This document shows, piece after piece, positions 7,054 to 13,874 of a stretch of DNA of 14,284 bases; position 1 is the stretch's first letter, and each line of letters starts with the position of its first letter. Made by a program: the position numbers and the translations under genes. The DNA is from Minisyncoccota bacterium (GTDB lineage: Bacteria; Verrucomicrobiota; Lentisphaeria; Oligosphaerales; MVZH01). The DNA is taken from assembly GCA_021734725.1 (NCBI GenBank), contig JAIPIM010000069.1, forward strand, positions 1 through 14,284, in the 5' to 3' direction. The notes beneath the pieces are model-generated. The model had not been told where the DNA came from and ran no database searches. It worked only from the letters and a program-made list of their open reading frames with translations.

Positions 7054-8877
7054 TCAGCCTCTCAACTCAAACTCCAGCTTCCACCGTCCCTCACCGCGCA
7101 CGTCATGACACCATAACTGCAACGTACCCACCTCAGTGAGCACGGCTTCCAAAGCAACCGGCACCAGACTGCCGATTGGACTGCCGCCACACTCTTCCGC
7201 GGGCAATTCGGCCATCAAGGGCGGCATCTCCTCCAATTCGTCTCCGCGCCAACTCTCCAGCACACTTCCCGCCGCGTCATCCGTTCTAACCGTACTCGAA
7301 AAAAAACGAAACTCTGTCTGCTCGCCGACCACCAACCCAAGCCCCTCGGCCGGCACGTCCACACTGCTGCCTTCCTCCATACCAAACGGAACCACACACA
7401 AAGCTTCCACGGATGGCGCAAATCCCGGAACGGCCGGCATCGATGATTCAACCCCAATATAATACGAGCGCGAACTGCCGCTCTTGATACGCACCCCGCC
7501 AATGCGCTGGACGTTGCCATACCAGGCAGAACCCACGGCCACCCCAAGGTCCGCGTCGGGCTCCGTCAATACGGACATATCCACAGAGGTGTCCTCGCGC
7601 CATTGCCCCAGAACATCCACCACCCGCTGGCGTAAGACCTCTGACTTCATGACACCGCCATTGAAGAGCACCGCATTGGGCAATACCGGCCTGCCATCCG
7701 CGTTATGACCGCCGTGCCGAACAATAAAGGAGGCTAAGTGCTTGGTCGTTGCGGGATCGGACGCATAGTCCAAGCCAAAGGACCGCAGGCCAACCTTGCG
7801 GCGCTCTTCGGCCTGCTCGTCTATGGCGCACAGCGGGAAAAAACCATCCACCAGAAGTTCTCGCATCTCTGACGTGCTGATTTCCACGGATATCGCACCA
7901 CCTACGACACCCGTCCCACGACCAAGCACGGTCAACTTCTGCACCCCTTCCTCGGATCGCCGTTCAAGCCGTTCTTTGGCCGCCCGGCAGGCATGCGCCA
8001 ACCCCGCCAACTGATACCCGTCAAGTTGCTTCCCCTGTTCCCGCTCGATCTTCGCGGCCATGCCATACGCCAACGTCAAATCCATATTGTCCCCGCCCAG
8101 AAGAATATGGTCCCCGACAGCAACCCGTTCCAACCCGAGACGCCCATCGGCCGCGGTGACAGTGATGAGGGTGAAGTCAGTCGTGCCACCACCAATGTCA
8201 CACACCAGAATGACATCTCCTTCCGAAACGTAATCCCGCCAGGCATCCCCCCGGTCATGCAACCAGGCGTAGAACGCTGCCTGCGGCTCTTCCAGAAGAC
8301 GGACACCCAACCCCGCCTGAGCCGCGGCCCCCGCTGTCAACTCCCGCGCCACTGCGTCGAAAGATGCGGGCACGGTCAGGGACACATCCTGCTGCTCGAG
8401 TCGCAACGACGGGTCGTCCCCCGCCATCGAATAATTCCAGGCATCACGTAAATGCTCCAGAAATAGTCGCGAGGCATCCACCGGAGATACCTGCCGCGGA
8501 ACCGGACGACGATCCCACGGCAGCGTGGCCGCGCGTTTGTCTAAACCGTCTACGCACAACCAGGATTTAGCCGAACTGACAATCTTCCCGGGCACTTTGC
8601 CCGCCAGATCACGGGCATACGCACCGACAGCATAATCACGCCCCCCTTCCGCCCATGGCAAACTGAGCACCGCCGGGTCAATTTCGTGCTGCTCGGGGAG
8701 GTACAGAAAAGACGGCAACAGAGGTAATGCCTTAACTTCCCCACGGGCCACCAACTGCGGTATATGGAAAATACTAACGCCACGCTCACCCTCCGGAACC
8801 GCTGTATCAACGTAGGTCAAGGCACAATTCGTCGTGCCGAGATCAATGCCAACAATAAACCGTGAGTCGTGATTCAT
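7054..8877 (-). CDS. Hsp70-family ATPase, shorter paralogue
   Basis: The 607-residue protein has an intact Hsp70 ATPase domain: FIVGIDLGTTNCALTYVD at the N terminus, VPASFDAVARELT, LLEEPQAAFYAWL, DIGGGTTDFTLI around residue 230, LLGGDNMDLTL, and VLFNGGVMKSEVL around 405. The last 180 residues contain a beta-rich region (RSYYIGVES..., FRFFSSTVRTDDAAG) and end in LQLWCHDVRGEGRWKLEFELRG. They lack the helical lid of DnaK. The related stretch in the next gene (LNVWCETEDGQHRYPLSFNLR) shows that the two proteins share this region and that the second adds DUF3731. The ATG at 8877 (MNHDSRF) starts 16 bases after the DUF2760 stop; longer in-frame starts would run into that gene. It is not DnaK itself, and no dnaJ or grpE is nearby. 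Confidence 0.88.
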   Translation of the reverse strand: MNHDSRFIVGIDLGTTNCALTYVDTAVPEGERGVSIFHIPQLVARGEVKALPLLPSFLYLPEQHEIDPAVLSLPWAEGGRDYAVGAYARDLAGKVPGKIVSSAKSWLCVDGLDKRAATLPWDRRPVPRQVSPVDASRLFLEHLRDAWNYSMAGDDPSLRLEQQDVSLTVPASFDAVARELTAGAAAQAGLGVRLLEEPQAAFYAWLHDRGDAWRDYVSEGDVILVCDIGGGTTDFTLITVTAADGRLGLERVAVGDHILLGGDNMDLTLAYGMAAKIEREQGKQLDGYQLAGLAHACRAAKERLERRSEEGVQKLTVLGRGTGVVGGAISVEISTSEMRELLVDGFFPLCAIDEQAEERRKVGLRSFGLDYASDPATTKHLASFIVRHGGHNADGRPVLPNAVLFNGGVMKSEVLRQRVVDVLGQWREDTSVDMSVLTEPDADLGVAVGSAWYGNVQRIGGVRIKSGSSRSYYIGVESSMPAVPGFAPSVEALCVVPFGMEEGSSVDVPAEGLGLVVGEQTEFRFFSSTVRTDDAAGSVLESWRGDELEEMPPLMAELPAEECGGSPIGSLVPVALEAVLTEVGTLQLWCHDVRGEGRWKLEFELRG

Positions 8878-8893
8878 GGGTGTATCCAAACGT

Positions 8894-9409
8894 CTACAAC
8901 TCCACTTCCGCTGGGCAGATAATCGCCGGATCGAGTTTGGCATGGCGCTCGGGAAAATCCACTTTCGTCACCTTCCAGCCCCCATGCTGAAGGGTCCCCT
9001 TAAAGGGGGGATCGCCACGAACGTTTCCAGTCAGTCGAATCGCACCGGAATCGAAGCCTGGGGGAATGTCAACAGGTTCGCCCTCGCCCCGCTCGTCAAC
9101 CGGCGAAACACCGAAGTTGTCGTCCAGCACCTTGCGGCATCCAGTATGGATCTGACGTACGGCCGCACCAACCTGTTCGTCGCCGTACACATCGATGTCC
9201 TCCTTCAGAAAATCAATGAGACGTCCTTCTCGCTGCAAAAGCACAAGCGTATACACGGCGTCCGGTAAAATGCCGGCGTCTTCCGTGTGCTCGGCATCCG
9301 GCGCAGCTTGCGTCACCTCTCCCCGGCTCGGCTTCTCCCATGCCAATGCCAGGTCGCCGGAAAACAAAATCTTCCAAAATGCCTTACAAGCCGTCATAAA
9401 ACGTCGCAT
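8894..9409 (-). CDS. DUF2760 family protein
   Basis: The 171-residue protein matches my memory of DUF2760: a short basic N-terminal segment (MRRFMTACKAFWKILFSGD), then YTLVLLQREGRLIDFLKEDIDVYGDEQVGAAVRQIHTGCRKVL, then PPGFDSGAIRLTGNVRGDPPFKGTLQHGGWKV and the ending IICPAEVEL. The function of the family is not known. It commonly accompanies divergent Hsp70 genes, as here. The ATG at 9407-9409 was chosen because GGAGG lies seven bases upstream; an ATG five codons earlier overlaps that site. The ThuA-like gene ends 33 bases upstream and the Hsp70 gene begins 16 bases downstream, so it is probably within the operon. Confidence 0.85.
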   Translation of the reverse strand: MRRFMTACKAFWKILFSGDLALAWEKPSRGEVTQAAPDAEHTEDAGILPDAVYTLVLLQREGRLIDFLKEDIDVYGDEQVGAAVRQIHTGCRKVLDDNFGVSPVDERGEGEPVDIPPGFDSGAIRLTGNVRGDPPFKGTLQHGGWKVTKVDFPERHAKLDPAIICPAEVEL

Positions 9410-9442
9410 AGCGTATCCTCCCATGACAACACAAACCGTGCA

Positions 9443-10075
9443 TTAGCGGCTGGCCCACAGCATGCCACGCTGGACGATCTCGAGAGCCTCAGGAACGTCA
9501 AAGTCCTTGTACGTATGACCGAAGGAGGCGTAGAACACGCGCCCCTCGCCCCACATGCGAGTCCATACCGCCGGCATCACGCAACCGTTCTCGAACGTGG
9601 TCGTCGCCAACACATTATTGGACGGATCCACATGCAGGTAATACTGCTCGGTGTCCGTCATCGTAAAGTCCTCAATCCCTCCTGTAATCTCATGATCCGA
9701 GTTGGTAATCGTGACGTCGTAGGATGGTATGCACCCACCCGGATGCGCCACCCACTGCCCGCCGGTCATCCACTGATAGTTCGTATGCTGCCGAAAAGAA
9801 TCGCACATACCGCCGTGAAACCCGGCAATGCCGACACCTGCGGCAATCGCATCCAGTAGGCCCGATGCCTGCTCGTTGCTTATGTCCCCCATGGTCCACA
9901 TCGGCACGATAAGGTCAAGCCCCATCATCGTCTTACGGTCCGTGTAGGTATCCAGTGTGTTCGATACCTCGACGTCGTAGCCCCGCGACTCGAGCCACGG
10001 AGCAAACACGTCGGCACATTCTTTCGGTGTATGACCGTCCCAACCGCCCCACACAATTAATGCATTCTTACTCAT
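9443..10075 (-). CDS. ThuA-like domain protein
   Basis: The 210-residue protein has the ThuA-like (class I glutamine amidotransferase-like) fold pattern: NALIVWGGWDGHTPKECADVFAPWLESRGYDVEV at the start, LDLIVPMWTMG, then GLLDAIAAGVGIAGFHGGMCDSF with the family's GxHGG element, a long GGQWVAHPGG segment, and GRVFYASFGHTYKDF near the end. ThuA proteins act in sugar catabolism (trehalose and related sugars), but the exact reaction of this subgroup is unclear to me. No signal peptide is seen, so it is probably cytoplasmic. The ATG at 10073-10075 (MSKNALIV) is the natural domain start; an earlier in-frame ATG adds 11 unlikely residues. The gene follows xylA by 91 bases on the same strand. Confidence 0.85.
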   Translation of the reverse strand: MSKNALIVWGGWDGHTPKECADVFAPWLESRGYDVEVSNTLDTYTDRKTMMGLDLIVPMWTMGDISNEQASGLLDAIAAGVGIAGFHGGMCDSFRQHTNYQWMTGGQWVAHPGGCIPSYDVTITNSDHEITGGIEDFTMTDTEQYYLHVDPSNNVLATTTFENGCVMPAVWTRMWGEGRVFYASFGHTYKDFDVPEALEIVQRGMLWASR

Positions 10076-10166
10076 TACGCTCTCACTTTTATGGTTAGCG
10101 AATCTCACATAGGTAAATGTACGTCTTCCGCCCCAAGCTCGGGTTCTGACAAACCGCGCGGGGCCG

Positions 10167-11477
10167 TCAAATATATTCGTTCAGCATGTTTTCAAGCAAT
10201 TCCTGGCGCCCGCTCTGAAGCTCAGGTTCGCCAGTCTCGAGTATGTACTTCTCCAGGTCGGCAAACCCAACTTGCCCCGTCTCGATCCTGGCGCCGATCC
10301 CTGTCTCCCAACCGGCATAGCGCTTGCGTACGGCTCCTTCAAATTTGCCGTCGGCAATCATCTTGGCAGCATTCTTCAATCCCCGCGCAAACGCGTCCAT
10401 GCCACCGATGTGCGCGTGGAAAAGATCATCCGGGTCAATCGATTGCCGCCGGATGTGCGCGTCAAAATTGAGCCCCCCCGGGCTGAATCCACCGTTGCGC
10501 AGGATGATATACATGGTCAGCGTCGTGTCGTAAAGATCGGTCGGGAATTGATCGGTGTCCCAGCCAAGAAGCATGTCACCGCGGTTTGCGTCCACGGACC
10601 CCAGCAGACCATTCAGCGCCGCGTATTCCAGTTCATGCGGAAACGTGTGCGCCGCCAGCGTGGCATGGTTCGCTTCGATGTTCAGCTTGAAATGATCCAC
10701 CAGGTCATAGTTCTGCAAGAATGCATGGCAGCTGCCTGCATCAAAATCATACTGATGCTTGGTCGGCTCCTTTGGTTTGGGCTCGATATAGAACTGGCCG
10801 TCAAATCCAATTTCTTCTTTATAGTCCACGGCAAGATGCAGGAAGCCAGCCAGATGATCGAGTTCGCGTGCCATATCCGTGTTCAATAGTGTTTCATACC
10901 CTTCACGACCACCCCAGAATGTGTAGCCCTGACCACCCAAACGGTGCGTAATCTCCATCGCTTTTTTGACTTGGCAGGCAGCGTACGCAAAGACGTCGGG
11001 CGACGGATTTGTAGAGGCGCCGGCAAGAAACCGCCGGTGGGTAAAGGCGTTGGTGGTCCCCCACAGAAGCTTCACCCCAGTATCGTTCTGCAGAGATTCC
11101 GCCAAGTCCACAATTTTATCCAGCCGTTTGTTCGTCTCGGCAAGATCGTCGCCTTCAGGCGCAATATCGCGATCATGGAAACACCAGAAATGAACGCCTA
11201 GTTTGGTGAAAAACTCAAACGCCGCCTGCATGGTATTCTCGGCAACTTTCATCTCGTTGCGAGCATCGTTGTAGGACCGAATCATGGTATCACCACCAAA
11301 CGGATCACTGCCCAGATTCTTGAACGTATGCCAGTAACAGACAGCAAACCGAAGGTGCTCCGCCATTGTCCTGCCCATTACCACTTCGTCCGCATTGTAA
11401 TGCTTGAACGCAAACGGATTATCGGACTCTGGACCTTCGTACGCTATTTTCTGGACGTTCGGAAACCATTCTTTCAT
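10167..11477 (-). CDS. xylA: Xylose isomerase
   Basis: The enzyme interconverts D-xylose and D-xylulose (also glucose and fructose) in the cytoplasm, using two divalent metals. The 436-residue product keeps all the active-site residues at E. coli XylA numbering: His101 and Asp104 in FHDRD (100-104), Glu232 in YIEPKPKEP, Glu268 and His271 in IEANHATLAAHT, Asp296 in GSVDANRGD, Asp307 and Asp309 in GWDTDQ, and an Asp in GLNFDAHIRRQS. The E. coli enzyme has 440 residues. The ATG at 11477 (MKEWFPNVQ) is preceded by GGAAGGAG about nine bases upstream; a longer in-frame start at 11519 lacks support. No xylB or xylR is in the window. It is probably the first gene of a minus-strand operon. Confidence 0.96.
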   Translation of the reverse strand: MKEWFPNVQKIAYEGPESDNPFAFKHYNADEVVMGRTMAEHLRFAVCYWHTFKNLGSDPFGGDTMIRSYNDARNEMKVAENTMQAAFEFFTKLGVHFWCFHDRDIAPEGDDLAETNKRLDKIVDLAESLQNDTGVKLLWGTTNAFTHRRFLAGASTNPSPDVFAYAACQVKKAMEITHRLGGQGYTFWGGREGYETLLNTDMARELDHLAGFLHLAVDYKEEIGFDGQFYIEPKPKEPTKHQYDFDAGSCHAFLQNYDLVDHFKLNIEANHATLAAHTFPHELEYAALNGLLGSVDANRGDMLLGWDTDQFPTDLYDTTLTMYIILRNGGFSPGGLNFDAHIRRQSIDPDDLFHAHIGGMDAFARGLKNAAKMIADGKFEGAVRKRYAGWETGIGARIETGQVGFADLEKYILETGEPELQSGRQELLENMLNEYI

Positions 11478-11555
11478 TGTATATAACTCCTTCCAGCAAT
11501 GAATGTTAACCGCACCCAACAGAGAGTCTTTTTGGCCGCATTTAAAGTACGTATA

Positions 11556-11583
11556 AGTGTATCATGGCAAGCATAACTTTCAA
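11556..11583 (-). promoter_or_regulatory. Candidate sigma70-type promoter for xylA
   Basis: On the minus strand, TTGAAA (11578-11583) and TACACT (11556-11561) are separated by 16 bases, with TG before the -10 (TGATACACT, extended -10). The -35 box overlaps the TGA stop of prmA. Transcription would begin near 11549, leaving a leader of about 70 bases with the strong ribosome site of xylA. Judged by eye only. Confidence 0.4.
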
Positions 11584-12473
11584 TCCAAGGCAAAACAACC
11601 CGTCTGCCACTCATCCCGCACCTTGGAAGACCGTTCCCGCAAACCACGGCTGATAAACGTTTCACGCACCTCTTCGTACTGAGACTTCAGTATACCCGAA
11701 AGTATCAGAAACGCCGCATCGTTCGACCGATCTAAGACGCTGACCAGCCTGTCAGCGTGCGTTATCAAAACCGGCGCCAGTATGTTGGCCACCACCATGC
11801 GAAAGGAGCAGCGCAGCGTCACCGTACCCAGGTCCGCACAAAATACACGCACATCGGGTGCACCGGCCCGTGTCAGATTGCAGCGCGCAATACACGCTGC
11901 ATCTGCATCATGATCGAACGCAACCACGGGAGAGTATCCCAACTTGGCCGCAGCCAGCGACAGTATCCCTGAACCGCATCCCGCGTCCAGCAAGGATACA
12001 GACCCAACCGCGCGCTCCAATTCATCCAAGTATTCCAGGCATGCTCGCGTCGTGCCATGGTATCCCGTACCAAAACTCATGCCGGGATCAAGCTCGAGTA
12101 CAATATCGTGGGCGCCGTTCGCGTAGGGCTCCCAAGTAGGTTTCACGACCAAGCGTTCGGAGGCCCGAAACGAATGAAAATGCTGCTTCCATACAGTCGC
12201 CCAGTCTTCACGTCGCAACTCAAAGGAACGTACCGACGGCGGCAAACCGTCAAACAACTCCCGGCAATCCTCAAAAAGCGCACGCATACGCCGGAGCGCG
12301 ACAGCCCGCTTGGAATCGTCCTGGCAGTAGACGCGTACAACGGCCTCCCGCGCCTCAGGATTCCACCGTGAAGCCCATTGCATGCCCTGCCCACCTAACA
12401 ATTCTTCAACTATCGGCAGACTGTCCGCCGTCGTCCGCAACTCGATGACACACAGTTTCTCGTCAGCCGCCAT
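11580..12473 (-). CDS. prmA: Ribosomal protein L11 methyltransferase (PrmA)
   Basis: PrmA uses S-adenosylmethionine to methylate ribosomal protein L11. The 297-residue protein (E. coli 293) has an N-terminal substrate-binding half, the linker pattern DWATVWKQHFHSFRASERLVVKPTWEP, the family hallmark LDPGMSFGTGYHGTTRACLEYL, the SAM-binding motif LLDAGCGSGILSLAAAKLG beginning at residue 161, and the catalytic-region motif VVANILAPVLI. The hallmark is normally GTGTHPTT, so YHG in place of THP is a mild divergence. The ATG at 12471-12473 (MAADEKL) has AAAGG about eight bases upstream; an earlier in-frame ATG lacks such a site. It is the rightmost gene of the minus-strand block and faces away from tRNA-Gly. 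Confidence 0.93.
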   Translation of the reverse strand: MAADEKLCVIELRTTADSLPIVEELLGGQGMQWASRWNPEAREAVVRVYCQDDSKRAVALRRMRALFEDCRELFDGLPPSVRSFELRREDWATVWKQHFHSFRASERLVVKPTWEPYANGAHDIVLELDPGMSFGTGYHGTTRACLEYLDELERAVGSVSLLDAGCGSGILSLAAAKLGYSPVVAFDHDADAACIARCNLTRAGAPDVRVFCADLGTVTLRCSFRMVVANILAPVLITHADRLVSVLDRSNDAAFLILSGILKSQYEEVRETFISRGLRERSSKVRDEWQTGCFALD

Positions 12474-12512
12474 GGTACTGCCTTTCCGATGATGCGAGCG
12501 CGTGCCCACAAA

Positions 12513-12521
12513 TTATCCACA
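12513..12521 (+). promoter_or_regulatory. Perfect match to the DnaA-box consensus
   Basis: TTATCCACA is identical to the high-affinity DnaA box. It lies between the divergent prmA and tRNA-Gly genes. One 9-mer in 14 kb has roughly a one in ten chance of occurring by accident, and I see no cluster of perfect boxes, so it is only a candidate site. Confidence 0.25.
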
Positions 12522-12551
12522 AGTAATAAGCCTCAGACACAGGCACGCCAC

Positions 12552-12579
12552 TTGCACAGACATCTTCACTCAATATATT
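12552..12579 (+). promoter_or_regulatory. Candidate promoter of tRNA-Gly
   Basis: TTGCAC (12552-12557) and TATATT (12574-12579) are 16 bases apart, about 30 bases ahead of the mature tRNA 5' end. The -10 is a good match and the -35 is weak. The position relative to the tRNA is what supports it. Confidence 0.35.
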
Positions 12580-12609
12580 AATGATCGTGTCGTTGTACAC
12601 CCCGATTGA

Positions 12610-12683
12610 GCGGGTGTAGCATAGTGGTAATGCTCCAGCTTCCCAAGCTGGCCAGGAGGGTTCGATTCCCTTCACCCGCTCCA
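12610..12683 (+). tRNA. tRNA-Gly (anticodon CCC) with encoded CCA
   Basis: The cloverleaf can be drawn by hand. The acceptor GCGGGTG (12610-12616) pairs with CACCCGC (12673-12679), followed by discriminator T and an encoded CCA at 12681-12683. The anticodon stem CCAGC/GCTGG (12635-12639 and 12647-12651) encloses the loop TTCCCAA with anticodon CCC at 12642-12644, reading the glycine codon GGG. The T arm has loop TTCGATT at 12661-12667. It marks the left edge of the region that holds the broken radC and the recombinase element. Confidence 0.97.
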
Positions 12684-12782
12684 TCTCTTCCCCTTAATTC
12701 CCAGTAAGTTACGATTATTTTTTCTGGTTTTGCTACGACCTGCTATATGTAGCTATTTTGGGCTATAGTTGCAGTGAATTTA

Positions 12783-12826
12783 CACAAAACTTGCACAAAA
12801 TGGATCGTGCTTAACTCGTGCTTAAT
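12783..12826. repeat. Two pairs of 11-bp-phased direct repeats
   Basis: CACAAAA occurs at 12783 and 12794, and TCGTGCTTAA at 12805 and 12816. All four units begin exactly 11 bases apart, about one helical turn, so they would lie on the same face of the DNA. They sit upstream of the promoter-like sequence at 12864-12892. They may be operator half-sites; the role is unknown. Confidence 0.45.
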
Positions 12827-12849
12827 CTACTCGCCGGTTTTAACATTAT

Positions 12850-12859
12850 TGTTGCAACA
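12850..12859. promoter_or_regulatory. 10-bp palindrome TGTTGCAACA
   Basis: This is a perfect palindrome located just ahead of the candidate -35 region at 12864. The position suits an operator for a dimeric regulator. No regulator gene is in the window. Confidence 0.3.
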
Positions 12860-12863
12860 TCCC

Positions 12864-12892
12864 TTAATTCTCCCCCATTTTTCCGGTATAAT
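12864..12892 (+). promoter_or_regulatory. Candidate promoter upstream of radC
   Basis: A perfect -10 hexamer TATAAT (12887-12892) has a poor -35 candidate TTAATT (12864-12869) 17 bases upstream. If used, it would give a leader of about 380 bases before radC. The weak -35 could mean an activator is needed, perhaps at the repeats just upstream. Confidence 0.35.
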
Positions 12893-13191
12893 AGTGTGAA
12901 TGGCCGGTGATTCGGCTGGTGAACGGCATATTTTTGCCTGACATTCCCACTTTTCCCACCTTCCTGAAGCCCCCCTTCAAGCTCGAACCAACCTCTGTTC
13001 CTCCCTTCCGATTTCCGTATTGATCATCCTGGCGATACCGTTTCCTTCCCGACTTCCCGGTCAAGCATTTTCATGGTCACCGCCCTGCCTTATCCTGCCT
13101 TGAATGACCGCCGGCATTGTCTGTAAATCGTCAACCTCAACAGAATGGATTCATGGACGTGCTGTGCCGTGACATCCTGAAAGGAGCCGCC

Positions 13192-13203
13192 ATGACCGTA
13201 TAG
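13192..13203 (+). other. Three-codon open frame with strong ribosome site (possible remnant)
   Basis: AAGGAG at 13181-13186 is followed after five bases by ATG ACC GTA TAG. After the TAG the same frame stays open for about 80 codons and overlaps the start of radC out of frame. This could be a leader peptide, or the start of a decayed gene ahead of radC. I recognise no product. Confidence 0.25.
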
Positions 13204-13825
13204 ACACAACAGTTGAAACACGTCTCCCATTGCCGGGAGGATTGTTACACATTCACCCTGATACCGAGGGAGTTGTCCCATGCAACAGAAGTTTCTTGCC
13301 GGGCTGGAGGATGTGTCGCATGGCCTCCCCGAGTCCGAGCGTCCCGTCAATCGCCTGATGGAGAGATCCGCCGAATACCTTGCCGACAGCGAACTTCTGG
13401 CCCTGATCATCGGAGTGCGCATGTCACCCGAGGATGCCCTTGAGACTTCACGCCATATTCTTTCGCGTGCAGGCGGACTTCATCGGACCGCCGCCATGTC
13501 CATACGGGAACTGATGACGGTGCCGAAAATAGGGAAAGCCACCGCCTGCGCTCTGCATTCCGCCTTTGCCCTCGCCTCACGCCGCCTGACTCCCGCACCG
13601 GAACAGCGTCCCCGCCTTGAATCGCCCGGTGAAGTGGCAGCCTATGTGCAGGGCATGTTCACGGACAAGCAGCAGGAAGAATTTCATGCACTTCTCGTCG
13701 ATACGAAAAACCGGCTGATATGCGACCGCAAAGTTACCGTGGGGCTGCTTGATCGAAGCCAGGTTCATGCCCGTGAAGTGTTCCGTCACGCCATCCGTGA
13801 TGCATGCTCCAGAATTATCCTCACT

Positions 13826-13857
13826 CACAATTTATGTGTAGCTCAACATAAATTGTG
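13826..13857. repeat. 12-8-12 inverted repeat at the radC/element junction (lox-like)
   Basis: The arm CACAATTTATGT (13826-13837) and its exact reverse complement (13846-13857) flank an 8-base spacer, GTAGCTCA. The first six bases of the left arm are radC codons 183-184; the rest belongs to the inserted DNA. The inner 20 bases (13832-13851) are two inverted copies of the TTATGTGnAG motif. The geometry resembles tyrosine-recombinase crossover sites (loxP is 13-8-13). The symmetry is seen directly; its role is inference. Confidence 0.6.
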
Positions 13858-13867
13858 TTATGTGCGG
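13858..13867 (+). repeat. Third copy of the TTATGTGnnG motif
   Basis: TTATGTGCGG lies six bases after the 20-bp palindrome and eight bases before the plus-strand copy at 13875. With the two palindrome halves and the two copies at 13875-13884 and 13954-13963, it makes five copies of the motif in 132 bases. It is a likely accessory binding site for the adjacent recombinase. Confidence 0.45.
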
Positions 13868-13874
13868 TGCTGAG

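Larger units (their letters stand above)
12684..13279. other. Non-coding stretch between tRNA-Gly and radC
   Basis: I see no convincing gene in these 596 bases. The left part (12690-12900) is AT-rich and holds the in-phase 11-bp repeats, a 10-bp palindrome and a promoter-like TATAAT, all listed separately. The middle (about 12940-13080) is strongly pyrimidine-rich on the plus strand; the purine-rich complement can be read as a Lys/Arg/Gly-rich frame but has no ribosome site or recognisable product. The right part contains a three-codon open frame behind a strong ribosome site, then radC. No tRNA 3'-end duplicate marking an integration boundary is visible inside the window. Confidence 0.6.
13280..13873 (+). 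pseudogene. radC: radC (JAMM-domain DNA repair-like protein), truncated by a mobile element
   Basis: The first 184 codons are clear RadC: the N-terminal pattern LPESERPVNRLMERSAEYLADSELLALIIG, a helix-hairpin-helix region MTVPKIGKATACALHSAFALASRR, and the start of the JAMM domain QEEFHALLVDTKNRLICDRKVTVGLLDRSQVHAREVFRHAIRDACSRIILTHN. An intact RadC continues with HPSGDP...SxxD and runs to about 225 residues. Here the homology stops at codon 184 (base 13831), and 13 unrelated residues encoded by the inserted DNA precede a TGA at 13871-13873. The zinc-binding HxH...SxxD motif is therefore lost apart from its first His. The ATG at 13280 has GAGGGAG about eight bases upstream. The missing 3' part may lie beyond the right edge, across the element. 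Confidence 0.9.

Noticed and set aside
12864..13064. Minus-strand 66-codon frame between tRNA-Gly and radC
   Set aside because: Low-complexity Lys/Arg/Gly composition caused by a purine-rich strand, no ribosome site and no family resemblance.
13821..13860. Rho-independent terminator at the radC break
   Set aside because: The 12-bp arms are AT-rich, no T-run follows on either strand, and the left arm is radC coding sequence.
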